Shown: positions 36,966 through 50,775, numbered from the stretch's first letter. The stretch is DNA of 64,000 bases from Climacium dendroides (GCA_950106755.1 OX467083.1:38268555-38332554); one strand, 5' to 3'. The notes: generated by a model from the sequence alone, not told the origin. Numbers and translations are program-made.

Positions 36966-38849
36966 ACCTGGACATTTAAGGGTTAATTCAATTTGTTGTT
37001 GTAAGTTAAATGCAGGGGCACCTATATAACTATACTCTTATATTCTCATAAATTCTACTTATATCCATCCTACATAAATTTGAAGTTGTAGATTTCAAAG
37101 TACATTTGACACATCTTATATTTCAATACTGATTGAATCCAAAATTTTGGATAGATTTAATAAGTTGCAATGGTCTATAGTCATCATTGAAGGTACAAGA
37201 AGGTTGGAAAAAATAATGAGAAGCCTAATGTGGAAGTATTGATGATGCATTTGTTTGAATTTGGCACAAGAATATTAAAGAATCTAAAATTTTCAAATTA
37301 TAGTAATATATGAAATTAAATGGAATTGGGTAGATTTTTAGAACTTTCAAAATATTTGAATTAGAAAAGTTTGAACTTGGAATCAAAGAGACTTGAGATT
37401 CAAAATTCTACATATCAAACTAAGTTGAATCTTAGAAATCTATAAATGAGATTTAATACATGTACAAAAATCTACATAAAAATTTTAAGAAAAGAAAAGA
37501 AAAGAAAATCCTAGAAGATTTAAAATTTTAACAAATTGTGTTGATTTGGAGGTGGTGAAGATTTTCATATATCATATAAAACAACAAATAATCATCCCCC
37601 ACATCCTATAAAACATATAAAATTGTAGGTAGCAACAATACTCCCTTGAAAGAAAAAATCCCTTATGGAAGAGGAGGGTGGATAAGAAGACAAATGAGTA
37701 GATATAACATTCATTCATTGAGTAGAGAGAAGTTGTTGGCTAGAGAATTTTAACTTATATCCAATTCCTCAATATGCATTGCAAATTTGCGACCCTATCT
37801 CTTGGTTGACCCTCTCTTAAATGCAAATTAGAAGAAAATTTATTACTATTTCTTTGTTTGAATTCTTAAAGAAAAAAACACCACATATTGAATGTTTGTT
37901 AGTCAAATCTAATTTTGTCCTTCAAGACAAGTTTATTTGCTTCCAAATTAAAAATAAGAAGGTAAAGTCTTATCGAGTCTAGTTAATATATAAAATTCAA
38001 ACTCAAGAAATTTCAAACAATATTACATTGGCAAACTTTTATTACATTGGCACACTCTTTCAATAATGCCTGATCTATATTGTTTACCTATTAAACTCAT
38101 AATTTAAGACCTAAAATTTGCATGGAAAGCATACCATATAAGGTTCATCATTACAAATTTGATCCTCCAACCAAAAATTAAATTCTTTTTTATTGTATTT
38201 CTATTTTAGTGTATCATAGAATGCATAAGAATCCAATTTGTAATTCAATAGAAAATCTAATCCAATTTTTTTTACACCATATTACAGGGTTTGTAGAAAT
38301 CCAAAAAAATGGGATTCTTTTTGTGATTATTATGGTGCTTTTCTAGGTGCTTGACCTAGAAAATCATAATAGCTTCCTTTTGTACCAAAGAGCCTGAAAT
38401 TTTCAAATGTAATTTGACACATTGATACAATTTCTTCCATGACAAATTAAAAAAACATTTTTTAAAATTTAAATTGCCAAATTGCACACAATAATTTGAC
38501 TTTTCTGCAACAGTTTGAGAGTCCACAGGGAGAATATTTTGGCCAAGGACACAGGGATCAGAATCCTGTTCAAAACATGGCTGGTCTCAATGAAGATGAA
38601 GGTGTTGATATGAAGTTGAAATTCAATGTAAACTTGCCCTCGAACAACAGTCGCAAATCCTTGTCGAAATCAAGGTCTCCTCGACAAGTTCCTGCACATG
38701 AAGGATTCAAACTTCAAGGTAAGTAGGCTCATTAGTCACTACTCCATTGTTTGTTAAAAGTTTTAATTGCAATTGCAAGAAACAATTGACATGCACAACA
38801 ACATTTTATAAATTTTAACCCAAGAATGTAAGTTGGTCATCATTGTGGA

Positions 38850-39030
38850 AATCGTCTTTTTTGGTGTTGTGTGAATCATTTGCTAAAAAGAATTTGAAGA
38901 GTTAGAATTCATTGGAGGTCAAACAATTGTGCAAGACCTCTCCTTTTCACACTAAATTCCAAAGATGGATATCAACACTTCTATCTTATATAGAAGGATT
39001 CTCTGCCATCCATTGAACATTTTTAAGTTG
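38850..39030. mobile_element. partial, diverged copy of the 36.7 kb palindromic MITE
   Basis: The right half matches 36855-36965 in the same orientation ('cattggaggtcaaa', 'aagacctctccttttca', 'aaattccaaagatgga', 'attctctgccatccatt'). The left arm is largely eroded. It lies in an intron of the WD40 gene. Confidence 0.55.
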
Positions 39031-42000
39031 CAATGTTGTTATAGGGTTAAGCTAGATGAATAGTTAGATATTGAGACAAGTTTTGGTGAATTTGTAAAAA
39101 TTTGCTTTCCCAAGGAAGTTTTTTTCCCTAGCAGTTTATATTGATGCTTTCTTCAAGCAGTTGTGACTAGTTGGTTCATGTCCCACATGGATTGTTGCAC
39201 CTCCTACCTCCCCTATCTGTGTAACCCATGTGCCTTCTCTCTTCAAATCAATCATTTAGTTGCTTGTGAAGATACTTATGTAAAATACACATGGACAAAG
39301 TGATTGGCTGGTCTCTATATTAATCAATATTGGTCAACAAAAAATTTTATATCAATTTTTAAATCCATTGATGTCTTACTCAAACGTATTTTTTTTACTT
39401 TAGGCTATTTGGTGATGTTTTGTTTTGAAGAGGAATAAATTATCTTCTTGTTTTCAAAAAGGAATAATGACAAAAGTTATATATTTTTTAAATAAAAAAA
39501 GATTAATATTTTGCATAGAATAAACAAGTTGTGTTGACATATACTATTCCCCATTAGAAAATACTAATATGGTATTCAAAGTTTTCTTATTTTCTTGTTT
39601 CTATAAAAACAATCAAGTTTATTTCAGTTCAAATGGTAACCTCACTATAAAAACCCTATGTTTTTTTTTACACAATTTTAGGTGCCAAGCACCTATTTTT
39701 ATATTAGCAATATTATCAAACATAATGTTACTATTGATGTTATTGTTAACATTAAAACAAGTGAATGTCACCTAAAATTGTGTCAATAAAAACATGGGGT
39801 TCTTATGGTTCTTGTAACAAGATGTCAAGTAGAGCATATGTTCTTCCTTGTCTATTTCTTTTGTTTTTTTATAGATTGCATTAAGCATATGTAACTTGGA
39901 TGCAGTGGCATTGATGGCAACTTTGGACGAAGTTATGCGTTGTGCTGCATATTGTGGTACAAGGCTTGTGGCAAGTGATAAACAAGGCATCCTATATGAA
40001 TTCAGTACTTCAGTTTGTTATTTACTAAAACCCAAACAATTGAGAGTACCTTTACATATGTCTTCATATTATTAAAAACACATACATTTTGCAAGGGTAA
40101 TGAACTCTTAGTTTAATTTAACATAAATTATAGAACGCATATTGTGGTGTATCTTTGAATCCAAGAATATAGTCCTCAGTTTTTTTAATGTATTTTTAAA
40201 TTCTATTTAAAATCAATTTAAAAAAATCTCTAAAATGCTATTCACTTTTTATTCATCAAATAATATAATGTAAATGCCTTCTCTTTAAACTTGCATTAGT
40301 ATTTCGTTTACTATGCTAAACAAAATTGTTTATGAGTGCTACTAGTGTATATCATACATTTCCATGGAATAAACTCCATTAAGTAATCTCAAATATATAG
40401 TGAAGACCACCATAGGGTGACCCTAATCCATTTCTTGATTGAACTATCAAATTTTTAGCGTTTTTGAAAATATACTCTATTTGAATTTTGTATGTGTACC
40501 AAAGCAACAATTTTCCAAAAGAATGGACACCTCAACTTTAAAAATATTTAAAATGAATTCACTAGCACAATAAACACTAAAAAATACTAACATTTAAAAG
40601 ATGTATTCTATTTTAATATTTTATGTTCTATTTTAGTAAATTTTTACTAATTTTTCTTGAAATTCAAAAGATATAATTATTTGGAATTTGAATTTGTGTT
40701 CCTTCAGAGTGGAGCATCTTTCAAAATTCATAATGGGCTTGATGAACCAATAAACATAATTCAAGGAACAAATGATGGAAAAGCCTTGTAGATAGGATTT
40801 TCTCATGGAGACCTTGCCATCTTTGATATGGATAAAAATATTATAGGGTCTCGCATTAGGGCACACCCTGGTGGTGTAACAAGTATTATAACAAAGACCA
40901 ATTCAGTATGGTCTGGTGAACACTATGTATTGAACATCTTCACCCTTCATAATGCAATTTAAAAAAAATATGTTACATGAAATTCAATTGGATTAAAATA
41001 AAATCAATATATATTTATAAATATTGAAATATTTGTAAAGACCTAAAAAATTAAAAAATTTCATACGTAGAGTCTCAAAATATACATTGGTTTGTCAATA
41101 TTCTAGAGAGAATTTTAAAAGTTGTTTGAAATGTGATATGAGTTGGGTAGCTGGAGCAAATTTTTCCATTAAAAAATGGGATTTAAAAGGAGAATATTTA
41201 TTTGAATATGCTCAACATCATAGTGCGGTGAAGTCATTGTGTATAGTAAATGAGGGATATGGAAAACCAATGCAAATGTGGAGCACTTCAAACAAATCTG
41301 AAATTAGTCAATGCAAAGTTAACGACGATCTTATTGAACATGATATTGTTGGTGAAGTGAAGGTGTGTGAAGGTTGGTTAAACACATACAAGTTGAAAAT
41401 TTAACATTTAAGTTCATGTCATTATAGTATATCCTATCTATGTATTGAACTACTATAATTTAAGAAATAAAATCTCAATATAGAAATATACATGATCAAA
41501 AAAACCATTCTAGATGATGGTTTTGTATTCAATCTGTATTATTTTAATCACATTTGTGTTAGTTTCAACCTAGATTTAACACAAAACCATCTTTTGAAAT
41601 GTTTTTTTTAATATAGATTTCTATTAGTGAATTCTTAAAAAATATGGCCCACATAAATATATCTTTTATTTTTAGAAAGATGAAAGAGTCTTAAAGATGA
41701 ATAGATGATAGATTTAGTTGGAACTAAAAGAGGCATGCCTTTTGTTGTTATGAAAATATTCACATTTGGCACTTTTATAACCAAAATTGTCTATTCTAAA
41801 TGTCATATTTCTTTAAGATTGTTTTGAATAGGTCAAAAAAAATACTTCCTTATGATTCATTTTATTTAGGTTGTAATGAATACATGCAATGTTCTTCATT
41901 GATTTTAGTGATATTAAATTTGGAACCTTTTTTAATTATGTTTTTCACAATATGGCCCAAAAAATTACCAAAAAATTGTAGACAACCATTTCGGGATGGA

Positions 42001-43948
42001 GGGTGTAAGGAAAAGAGACAAAAATGATCAAATAGCACAATTAAACTTAATAATTACACAACAATGTTATATAAATGAGGTAGTCTTTATCTTCAAATGT
42101 GAATATTTCTATGCCAATAGTATATTTTTAAATTACACCAAATTTAATTTCTTTTCTTCATAACTTCCTACAAACATGTAAAAAAATGCCAAATTCAAAA
42201 ATAGAATTAATTTATGAGCAAGTAGTTCAATTAAATCTATATGTACTTTATCACATATTAATTTTGATTTTGATTAGTTTAATTTATTAAAATTTAATTT
42301 TTAAAGCAAATAGAAAAGGTGTACATATAAATACAAAATTAATTGTACTTTTTAAGCATTTTCTTTCAAAAGAGTCTACCCCACCACAGGTTTTTAGATT
42401 CTCTTATAATGATGGTGTATAATCTTTAGAAAATAGAAATCACACCCTAATGGATGGATGAATTTGACACTTGTGCGCATTTTCAAATATATAGCAATGG
42501 ATAAATTAATTATTCTTAAGGACTTCACAAAAGTTTTGTATAATGTATCAAATTGATGAAGTGCAGGGCACATGTTAGGAGTGTTGGTACTATGTCAAAT
42601 TGGAAACGACAAAATTTGGAATGGAGGGGAAGATAAAACTATAAGGGTGTGGAGTTTATTAGAGATGTCTTTGCTACAAACAATGAAAGGCCATAAAGGA
42701 CCTGTTTATAGCATGATAGAGATGGACCTTCATGTGTGGACTGGTTCTACAGATTCAAACATTTTAGTGTGGGATGTTACAAGTTATGAGCTTTTATTTT
42801 CATTAGGCGAACAAGGAGGGTATGATTCAAAATCATACATAATAATGCACATCATTTATTTCACCAATTGAACTATTGAGGTCCTTGAAGTTGCAACTTT
42901 GATTTGAACTTGCTACTCAACTTAGATAAATGTAATAATTATGTGATTTCTCAAGCTTTGTTGATTGAAGATTATTACACTGTGAATATATTGAGTTCTA
43001 CAATCTGAAATATTTCGTAGAATTGAGTTTGAATGAAATGCCAATTTGTGTAAAAGAAAATTTCATTTAGAAATAGTACCTAATTAAAAAATTTATTCAA
43101 TGTATAAAATGACACTATTCATGAAATATGAATTTTAATGTTGCTACATATTGCTAATATTACAAAAAAGTTATTGCATTTATGCATTTGATTTTAAAAC
43201 AATTTAATGTAGAAAATTTCATTGATTTTAGTGCATAAATATTGAATGAATGAATGAATTTCTACTAAATATAAGCATGAATTATTACAAATATGTTAAG
43301 GCTATGGTTAAAGTAGGTTGGCAATTGTGGGTGATTGCATCCAAAAATATTAAAGTTTGGACTGCAGCTAGTCTTTGGAATGATTCAAGTTTAAAATCAA
43401 ACACCTCTCAAGAAATTAACAATTTGCGCAAAGAGTTGGAAGAAGCTAGACTTGCACTTGAAAATTTTAAGGTCCTAAATAAAAGGTCTCAAAAAATAAA
43501 TCATATAAAATATTGTTTTAATTTTTTATCAGAAAGAAAAAGATAAATGTTACATCCCAATTTCCAAATAAATGAAAGTAAATATTTTCAAGACTTACGG
43601 TTTTTATATAAATATATACAAAAATATCTATCTAAAGTGCATTGAATAACACATTGGAGAATTCGTAAACCCTATGTATACTAATTAACATGCAAATAGT
43701 ATTTATCAATAGAAGCCTCAAAATCACTTTAGATTGACATTGAGATCCAATTTCATTTTTTTTAATAATTAGATAATAATCAACATAATCCTCTTCCTAG
43801 TTGTAAAAGTGTTATGTTTGGATACTTTTTCCAAGTTAGTACAAATTTTTAAAAAAAAAATCTTATTCTCAATCTACTAATGTAAAGTGGATCAAATAAG
43901 AGCACAAAAATCTACAATCATTTATAAGGGAAGCCTAACCAATCCATC

Positions 43949-44108
43949 TAAGGTAAACTATCCTATTACAGATAGAATGGGAGCAAGTCCATTGTGGATT
44001 GAATTATGATAGCTGGGTATATTTCATAACTTAAATGTACACCACCATTACAATTTTGTCCACAATGGGCTTGTTCCCATTCCATTTGTAATGGGGTAGT
44101 TTACCTTA
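43949..44108. mobile_element. Stowaway-like MITE, 160 bp, TA target
   Basis: Terminal inverted repeats of ~50 bp: taaggtaaactatcctatta at 43949 and its inverse ending ttacctta at 44108; also 'gaatgggagcaagtccattgtgga' pairs with 'tccacaatgggcttgttcccattc'. Outermost bases TA...TA suit a Tc1/mariner-type (Stowaway) MITE. In an intron of the WD40 gene. Confidence 0.8.
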
Positions 44109-44410
44109 CCACCCAATGGTGTCCCCTACTAAATATTTCCATCACTACAATCTTAAAAACCCTTTAACATCATAGCAATGCACTTGGGAAGGGGACACAT
44201 TAATGTGTGGTTTAGCATGGTTATACCCATGCTTTACCAACTTAGTTCCAGCAAACTTTGAAAAATCACAACAAATTCATTTCTTGTCGAAATGTCTTGA
44301 TTTTACTTGCAAATGGCTTCCCTCAAACTTCTCGTTCTGTGACAAATACATGAGTTGACAAATAGCTTCTCCAAGATACCTAGATAGCAAATTTTCTTGG
44401 TAATGCACAG

Positions 44411-45108
44411 TCATGTTTACCTTAATTGATTCTGACGTGGAAACGTTTTTTGGAACTCAGAACGAGGCTTCAAGAAGAGAACAGCAGTTGTTATCTGACT
44501 TGGAAAAGCACAGAAATCAGTTGGCGGATCTCAACAAGATTCACGAGAAGGACGGACTGGTTGTTGCTGAACTTGCTGAACTCGAAACAATGAAAAAACA
44601 AGCGGAGAACAACTTGAGCAAGGTCGCCAGTCAGGCCAGGCAATGTCATGAAAAGCTGATCAGGAAAATTGTGAACCTGGAAGCTATGATGAAACATTCG
44701 AAAGAAGAGGAAAACCAGTTGAACAGCGACCTGTCCAATCGTATTGCTGAGACGGAGAATTTGAAGAGAATCTCCGTCTTGGAGTTAGAGAAGGTACCCA
44801 AAATGAAAGAGGAGTATGAAAGCTTACTTGCGGAGAAGGAAGCTGAGAAAGCGAGAATTGCATCAGAGGCAGCCTCGATGAGAGAACAGGGTGAACGTCA
44901 GCTTGCGGAAATCGAGAAACTGAAAGAGTTACTCAACATTGACAAGACGAAGCTGCGAGAGGAGGCAAGTAATGCGAGAGAAGCTCTGGTCCGAGAAATG
45001 GCGCAACTGCAAGAAAGGAATCGGAAACTAGAGGATGAGAATGGGAAATTTGCTACAAAAGTAACAAGTTTGAAAGAAGCTCTCAGTACCAAATGCAAAG
45101 CGAAAAAG
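44411..45108 (+). CDS. coiled-coil exon, GC-richer than its neighbours
   Basis: One open stretch, from an AG acceptor at about 44410 or 44460 to a GTATTT donor after 45108, encodes about 215-230 residues of uninterrupted heptad-like coiled coil (REQQLLSDLEKHRNQLADL ... EREMAQ-type Glu/Lys/Leu pattern, ENGKFATKVTSLKEALS). It is undamaged and has clearly higher GC and different codon choice from the AT-rich exons on either side. It may be the rod of the WD40 gene, or a separate gene or insertion with other exons unseen. No motor or other head domain was found in the window, so no function is assigned. Confidence 0.5.
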
Positions 45109-45580
45109 GTATTTAAGTTTTGGTCTATCCTTTTAATCCATTGATTTAGGTTGAAAGACTTGGAATTAGGATTGTCAAGTCAAACACCATGATACAATGT
45201 TTAACACAATGTTTAACACAATGTCTAACACAATGTCTAATACAACATCCACGAAGTGAGGACATCTAGTAGCCATGTCTATCTAATAGGTATATTTTTA
45301 ACCCCTAAAAGTAAAAACTGCATTTTTTTTGGCAGCATAGCGATATGGGGTGGCTCACTACTAATAGAATTTTTATTTTTATTTGTTGAAATTCTCATAC
45401 AACATGTACCCAAGGAATAGCTTCAAGACCTAACAATTTTCATAACTTTTGACTACATGGTTAAAAAGTTATTGTGTGATATGTCATTTTCATTGCTTGG
45501 CGGGCAACCTAGGTAGCTCAAAAAACTTCTTTAAAAATCACTTTTAAAAAAAATAAAAATTTGAATTGGTCTTTTAGATT

Positions 45581-45762
45581 TATATATAAATGGGAAGCTT
45601 TGAATCATTTCATTTTGATTAATGAGATGAAAGCTATGAGGAGTTTTAGTTTGTGGATAGTTATGATTTTCAAAGACTCTATATCTACCTGTAAACTAAA
45701 GCTCTTCATAATTTTCATCTCATTAATCAAAATTGAATGATTCGAAGATTTCTATTTATATA
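45581..45762. mobile_element. palindromic foldback/MITE element, ~180 bp
   Basis: The left arm ('tatatataaatgggaagctt', 'attttgattaatgagatgaa', 'gaggagttttagttt') pairs with the right arm ('aaactaaagctcttc', 'ttcatctcattaatcaaaat', 'tttatatatcc'). The centre is at about 45670. No coding content. Confidence 0.65.
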
Positions 45763-46544
45763 TCCTATCACGTGACATGTCATTGAGGGCTATGCCACAT
45801 TGGATGTACTTTCATCCCACGTGGATGAATGATTGTGTTAGGAAATATTAGAGCTATTGGCACCTCATTTAGGTTGGCACCTTGTTTTTTTAGTCAACTA
45901 GGGTTTGGTTGATAAACAAGACACTTCCTTTGGCTTGATATTCTTTGCCAAGTCAAGTCTCATGAGTTTTTGAGAGAATGTTGTTAGTATATTGTAATCA
46001 TAACTTTGATTTGTAAAACTTATTTTCTATTCTACTTGCACTCTTGGATTCTCTCTTTAGTAGAGTGAGAGATAACTTGCCTTGTTGAGTGTGTGAAATT
46101 CTAAATCTAATCACTTGACAAAGAATACTATATAAAATCATTTACAACATAATAAAATAGCACAAGTTTTTAAAATGAAAAAAATTAATCTAAGATAATT
46201 CAAAGACTAACCTTATTTAGGAGCTTGCAATATATTTCTTCCCTTCACTAAGAATACTATAATCTTGCAATCTATGTTGTACATGCTATTTGAATTTTAC
46301 CATGTAATATTCTAATAGATTAAGGCAAGATTCAAAGGTGGGATCCCATTATTATTATTGTTATTATTATTTTTATTCTTTATTCTTGCTCATTTTACTA
46401 TAAATGTCAATTTTGGAGGTTTTATTTTATGAAACATTGTTATTAACCTTTGAGGGGTTAAAGTCTGAATGCACATAATAGTTTTTCAAATTGATCTAAG
46501 ATGATATTCAAGATTATTTACATTACTAAAATAATCTTTACAAG

Positions 46545-47152
46545 AGAAGAGAATTCAAGAATTAGAAAATATTTTAAATGATGCAAATCAATTATTGAAA
46601 AAAGTACGAGAAAAGTATTATGAAAAATCACAAGAATTATGTTCAAAAAGACTTAATGATTCTAATACATCCCAACTAATACATTGCAATCTAAAACCAA
46701 CTTGCCCTGACAAATTCCAAATTGACAAGAAATTTTGTTACAAAGAATACTGCTCAAAATTAAGAAATTTGTGTAAAGAAGAACATGGGTTAGATTTTTA
46801 TAATAAAAAAATAGATCCATATTATAATAAATCATATTATCAAAATATGACAACAAACAAAAATTCATCATTTTTTCCTATGAATTCTCTTTATTCTAAA
46901 TGTGCATGTCATCAAATTCCACAACTCATAGAAAAGAATTACAATTGTATTTTAAAATCACCACTTAAAACTCAACCTCAAACCAAAAAATATTATGAAT
47001 CTCTCCTCGTTCCCAACATCTCAGAGTTCTCACAATCCTCCCATAGGGAACGTCAATGTCAACCTCAAACCAAAAAATATTATGAGACTTTTTTTGGTCC
47101 CAATAATTCAAAGTTCCCACGTTCTATCCATAAAGAAGGTCAATGTCTCTAG
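46545..47152 (+). CDS. AT-rich terminal exon with coiled-coil start and a 2x29-residue repeat
   Basis: Open from the acceptor at about 46544 (KRIQELENILNDANQLLKKV) to the stop at 47150-47152. The middle is Cys-, Tyr- and Asn-rich (YYNKSYYQN, CACHQIP). The end is a tandem duplication of ~29 residues starting QPQTKKYYE, at about 46975 and 47062. It is likely the last exon of the WD40 gene above, because it resumes a coiled coil and lies on the same strand, but the phase to the preceding exon is unproven. Confidence 0.4.
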
Positions 47153-50100
47153 ATTGGAGCCACAACCATTAAAAAAAATTTATATCAATTTATTGATGAT
47201 CAACAACAATGTGTAAAATTTAGAGTGTTTAATTTAACAATTAAAAACTAAAATTTGAATAATTGTATCATTGTAAAAGAGGAATTAGTTGTATCAACTC
47301 ATTGCATTTTGAATATTTTTCATTGAAATTTGTATTTATATGTACATTTATTTAATTTTAAAAATCTATAAAATAAAACTTACTGATAATTTTGTATTTA
47401 TTGATATTTAAGTTATATTTTAGATTTGATTGAAAGTAAGACTTTCTGGCACTAAATCCAAAAAGAAAAAAATAGAAAAATCTGAATTTATTTTTGAATC
47501 CCATAATAGAACACTTTGTTTATATTTTGATTTATATATTTTATTTAATCTCTAAAGATGGCCATATTTGTTAAATTGAAACAAAATGGACATTTTGAGA
47601 CTTTAGCCCTATTATTCAAGCCCCTTGTTTCAACAAATAAAAAATTTATAAACATATCAACCTTTATAAAATCAAAGGTTTATGAATGTATTAACATACT
47701 GAAATCTCAATTCATCAGTATTTATTATATCAAACACTTATCACCATTTAAATCTAAAGTCAAAGATAATATGAGATTGCAAATTGTCTAATTTTAACAA
47801 ATATGGTCTTAAAGGACCATATATTCAAGTTTTGAACAATGGATGAATACAAACACATCCAAAGCACACAAATGAATCTTTTCATCTATCATTTTTTTTC
47901 TAAAGATTTGTATATTAGTTCTTCAATATTACAGTATAGAATCTAAAGACTTTGCTTTGCAAAGATTCTATTATTCAATAGGTATTGGTAGGTTTGGCCT
48001 CAAAAAATAACCTTTTCAGTTTTAAAAATGACCCTTCAAAAATGACTTGGATAAAAAAGTAGAGTAAAATTCTTGAAAAATCACTATGATTAAAACTTGA
48101 CATTCTAAACTTCAAGGAAAAAAAATCTTGTGAAAATCATAAATTATCAATCTACAATTGATTATAGAAGGAATTTTCAATTTTTAACTTCAAATTTTAT
48201 TGAAAAATATTGGTTTATAGACTAGTTGAACTAACCATATGGATATGATCTACAAGTCATATTTATAACTACTATAAGAGAGTCATAATTAAATTATTAT
48301 TCTAGCTTACATTTTATAATACATCTTTACAATTTTAGAAATTTGAACTATCCCTTGGTCCTTAAGAGGTAAAGGATAACTTCCCAAGGGGCATAGTTTG
48401 AAGATCAAGCTTGAATTTCATATAGTTCTTGATTTAAATTGTCTTAGATCTTGATTAAGAAGATTTATTTCTAATAATCTATTTTCATTTATTTCTATTT
48501 TTTTCCAAAAATTTTAAAATTTTAATTTTTGTGACACTTTGAAGATTATTGTAGCATTTTGAAAAATTAAGATACACTACTTTTGAACTTTTCTATCAAA
48601 TTTCTTTTAGTATGAGCTCAAGGACTACACCAATTATATAAAGACATTTATGAATATGATTATTTTTGTTTTTCTAAAAACTTCATACTATTTTAAGCAT
48701 TTTTGTTATTAATATAATTTTTGAAAAATATGTTATATATATATATTAATACACAAGAAAAAATCAAATGTTTGAAAGATATGTTTTAATATAGAAAAAT
48801 AATAAATTTTGATAAGTACAAATATGGAATCTGCTTTTAAGTGTTCAATTTTTTTGTTTGATGGATTAAATTTTTTCCATCATATTATATTTCTAAAAAA
48901 AGTTTGTTTTAAAAAATGATCAAGTTATCTTAAGGATGAATTTAAGAGAATAATATTTAGATCATATGCGTTCAAGGCCTTTAAAAATGTTTTTATACAT
49001 ATTTTCATGTATAATTATATAGTAATTTGATTATAAATAAATATTATTTTCATGAAGTGAAATAAAAAGGCTTAAAAATATATGTTGCAAAAATGTTGAA
49101 CAATAAACCTATAACACAAACATTCAACAATTGGTTTAAATAAAGTTAAAATTCTACTATATTTGCAATGCTAAATTTATAATTTATATTTACCAAATCA
49201 TTGTTCAAAGACTTTTTCATTTTTAGATACAATTCGTAAATTCGATTGAACATGATAGGTTGTATTAGCAAATGTTATCATTGTTTTTAATTTGACCATT
49301 ATATGATTGCAAATATAATAAGTCTATTTTGCCACTTTAGGCTTTTAATATCAACACAAATGATCCACCACTACCAAGAGGACAATTGTCCTTTAAGGGT
49401 TAATAAGCATTTAAAAGGTTTAACCATCAAATCAATATATTCTATTTAACTATCACTGCCAATTCTAAGTGTCATTTTCGATAGTAATTCTATTATATAT
49501 TCATGTAATGTGAGATTTAGCCCCAAAGGTGAGTTGGATTCACACTACTTCCAACAAGAGATTATCTTAAACAGAAAATTAAACCATATAGAACTTCTTC
49601 TAAATTGTGAAAATTGAGTATAAAAATAGATCCAATACAATATTTTTTCAAAAATTTACTAAGATGCTAGACTTTCTCTTCACTTATCCAAATGAAAAGA
49701 ATCAAATCTTTCCACATAAACAAAAAACATGAAGGAAGTTTTCAAAAATTATTTCAAGTTTTTGTGTTGTATTCTGGAGCACTAATTGAAATTAATAAAT
49801 ATTATATTCCTACAAAATTAATCCTCCAAACCTTCAACAATCTCCCCCTTGTTCAACTTTAGGGATTAAAAAATCAACAATCCAAGCAATTGGGAAGACT
49901 TATTCATTTGTAAGTATGAACTAACTAAATAAAAACAACAAATTTTTTCCTAATTTCTATTGAAATTACAAGGCAAATGTAAACACTCAAGTGTCTTAGA
50001 CATTGACCATTGTTGAATGTAGTGACCAATTATAATCTTCTTCTTTTCCAAGCTTGTTCTCAACTAAAGTTCTCCACATGGAGAGTACAAAAGAATAAAA

Positions 50101-50580
50101 GCTTATGAACCACTTTCAAGCAAACTAGATGAGTACAAATCAACTAGAAATGTACAAAATATATAGTAGTATTGCATCTATTTTCAAACCATCCATTATA
50201 GATGCATGAGAGATATCCCTCAACTATGTTAATATATTGAAGGAAATCTTCCAAATGGATCAGTATGGTCCTTAGCTTTTGATTGTTTGTTCTTCTTATT
50301 TGTAGGATAAACTTCCTTTAATAAAAAACCAAAAAATTGAATCATGATTCATTTAGCAATCTAGAGTTTCTTCTTTGTGTACTAGTGCTATTCATGTTCA
50401 AGAGTCCTCACAAGAGTCCTCACAAATATCATTGCTGAAAATACATTCCTCTCCTATATTTAAAAGCCATAACAATATGTAGGTTCATATCTTGCCGAGC
50501 ACTAATAAGTTAAATTAGTGCACACTTTCTACAAAGGCAAGAATTAATTTCATCCTTGCTATCTTACCTTTTGGTTATTC
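47153..50580. other. very AT-rich intergenic DNA, nothing recognised
   Basis: Over 3 kb with only short AT-rich open frames. One 77-codon frame (47558-47791) has no motif. No TIRs, RNA gene or exon chain seen. Confidence 0.45.
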
Positions 50581-50775
50581 TTTCCATCGCATCTCAGATT
50601 ATGAAGAGTAGTTGGAGCACTCGGATTCGGCAATACTCTTGTCTAGTATCCCAAAGTTTTGGGATACCACCACATTTCCATTATTCTACTTCAAATACGG
50701 CTGTGAACAGCATCTCAACATAATAGTTTATAAACGTCAGACTCAAGTGAGCAAGCAACTTTGTTTATCAGAGAG

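Larger units (their letters stand above)
38514..47152 (+). pseudogene. WD40-repeat plus coiled-coil gene, probably broken
   Basis: Exon chain by conserved reading: 38514-38718 (FESPQGEYFGQGHRD...), 39906-40012 (ALMATLDEVMRCAAYCGTRL), 40708-40926, ~41130-41362, 42567-42819, 43276-43471, possibly 44461-45108, and ~46545-47152. WD-like blades are visible: FDMDKN...RAHPGGV...VWSGEH, VAGANFSIKKWDLKG, IWNGGEDKTIRVWS, HVWTGSTDSNILVWD, LWVIASKNIKVW, then a coiled coil (INNLRKELEEARLALENFK). Damage: an in-frame TAG at 40789-40791, and the blade at 42570-42600 reads AHVRSVGTM in one frame but CQIGNDKIWNGG in the next. Some exon phases do not close. It may be a gene degrading in this lineage or one mis-spliced in my reading. 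I do not recognise a named orthologue. Confidence 0.5.
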
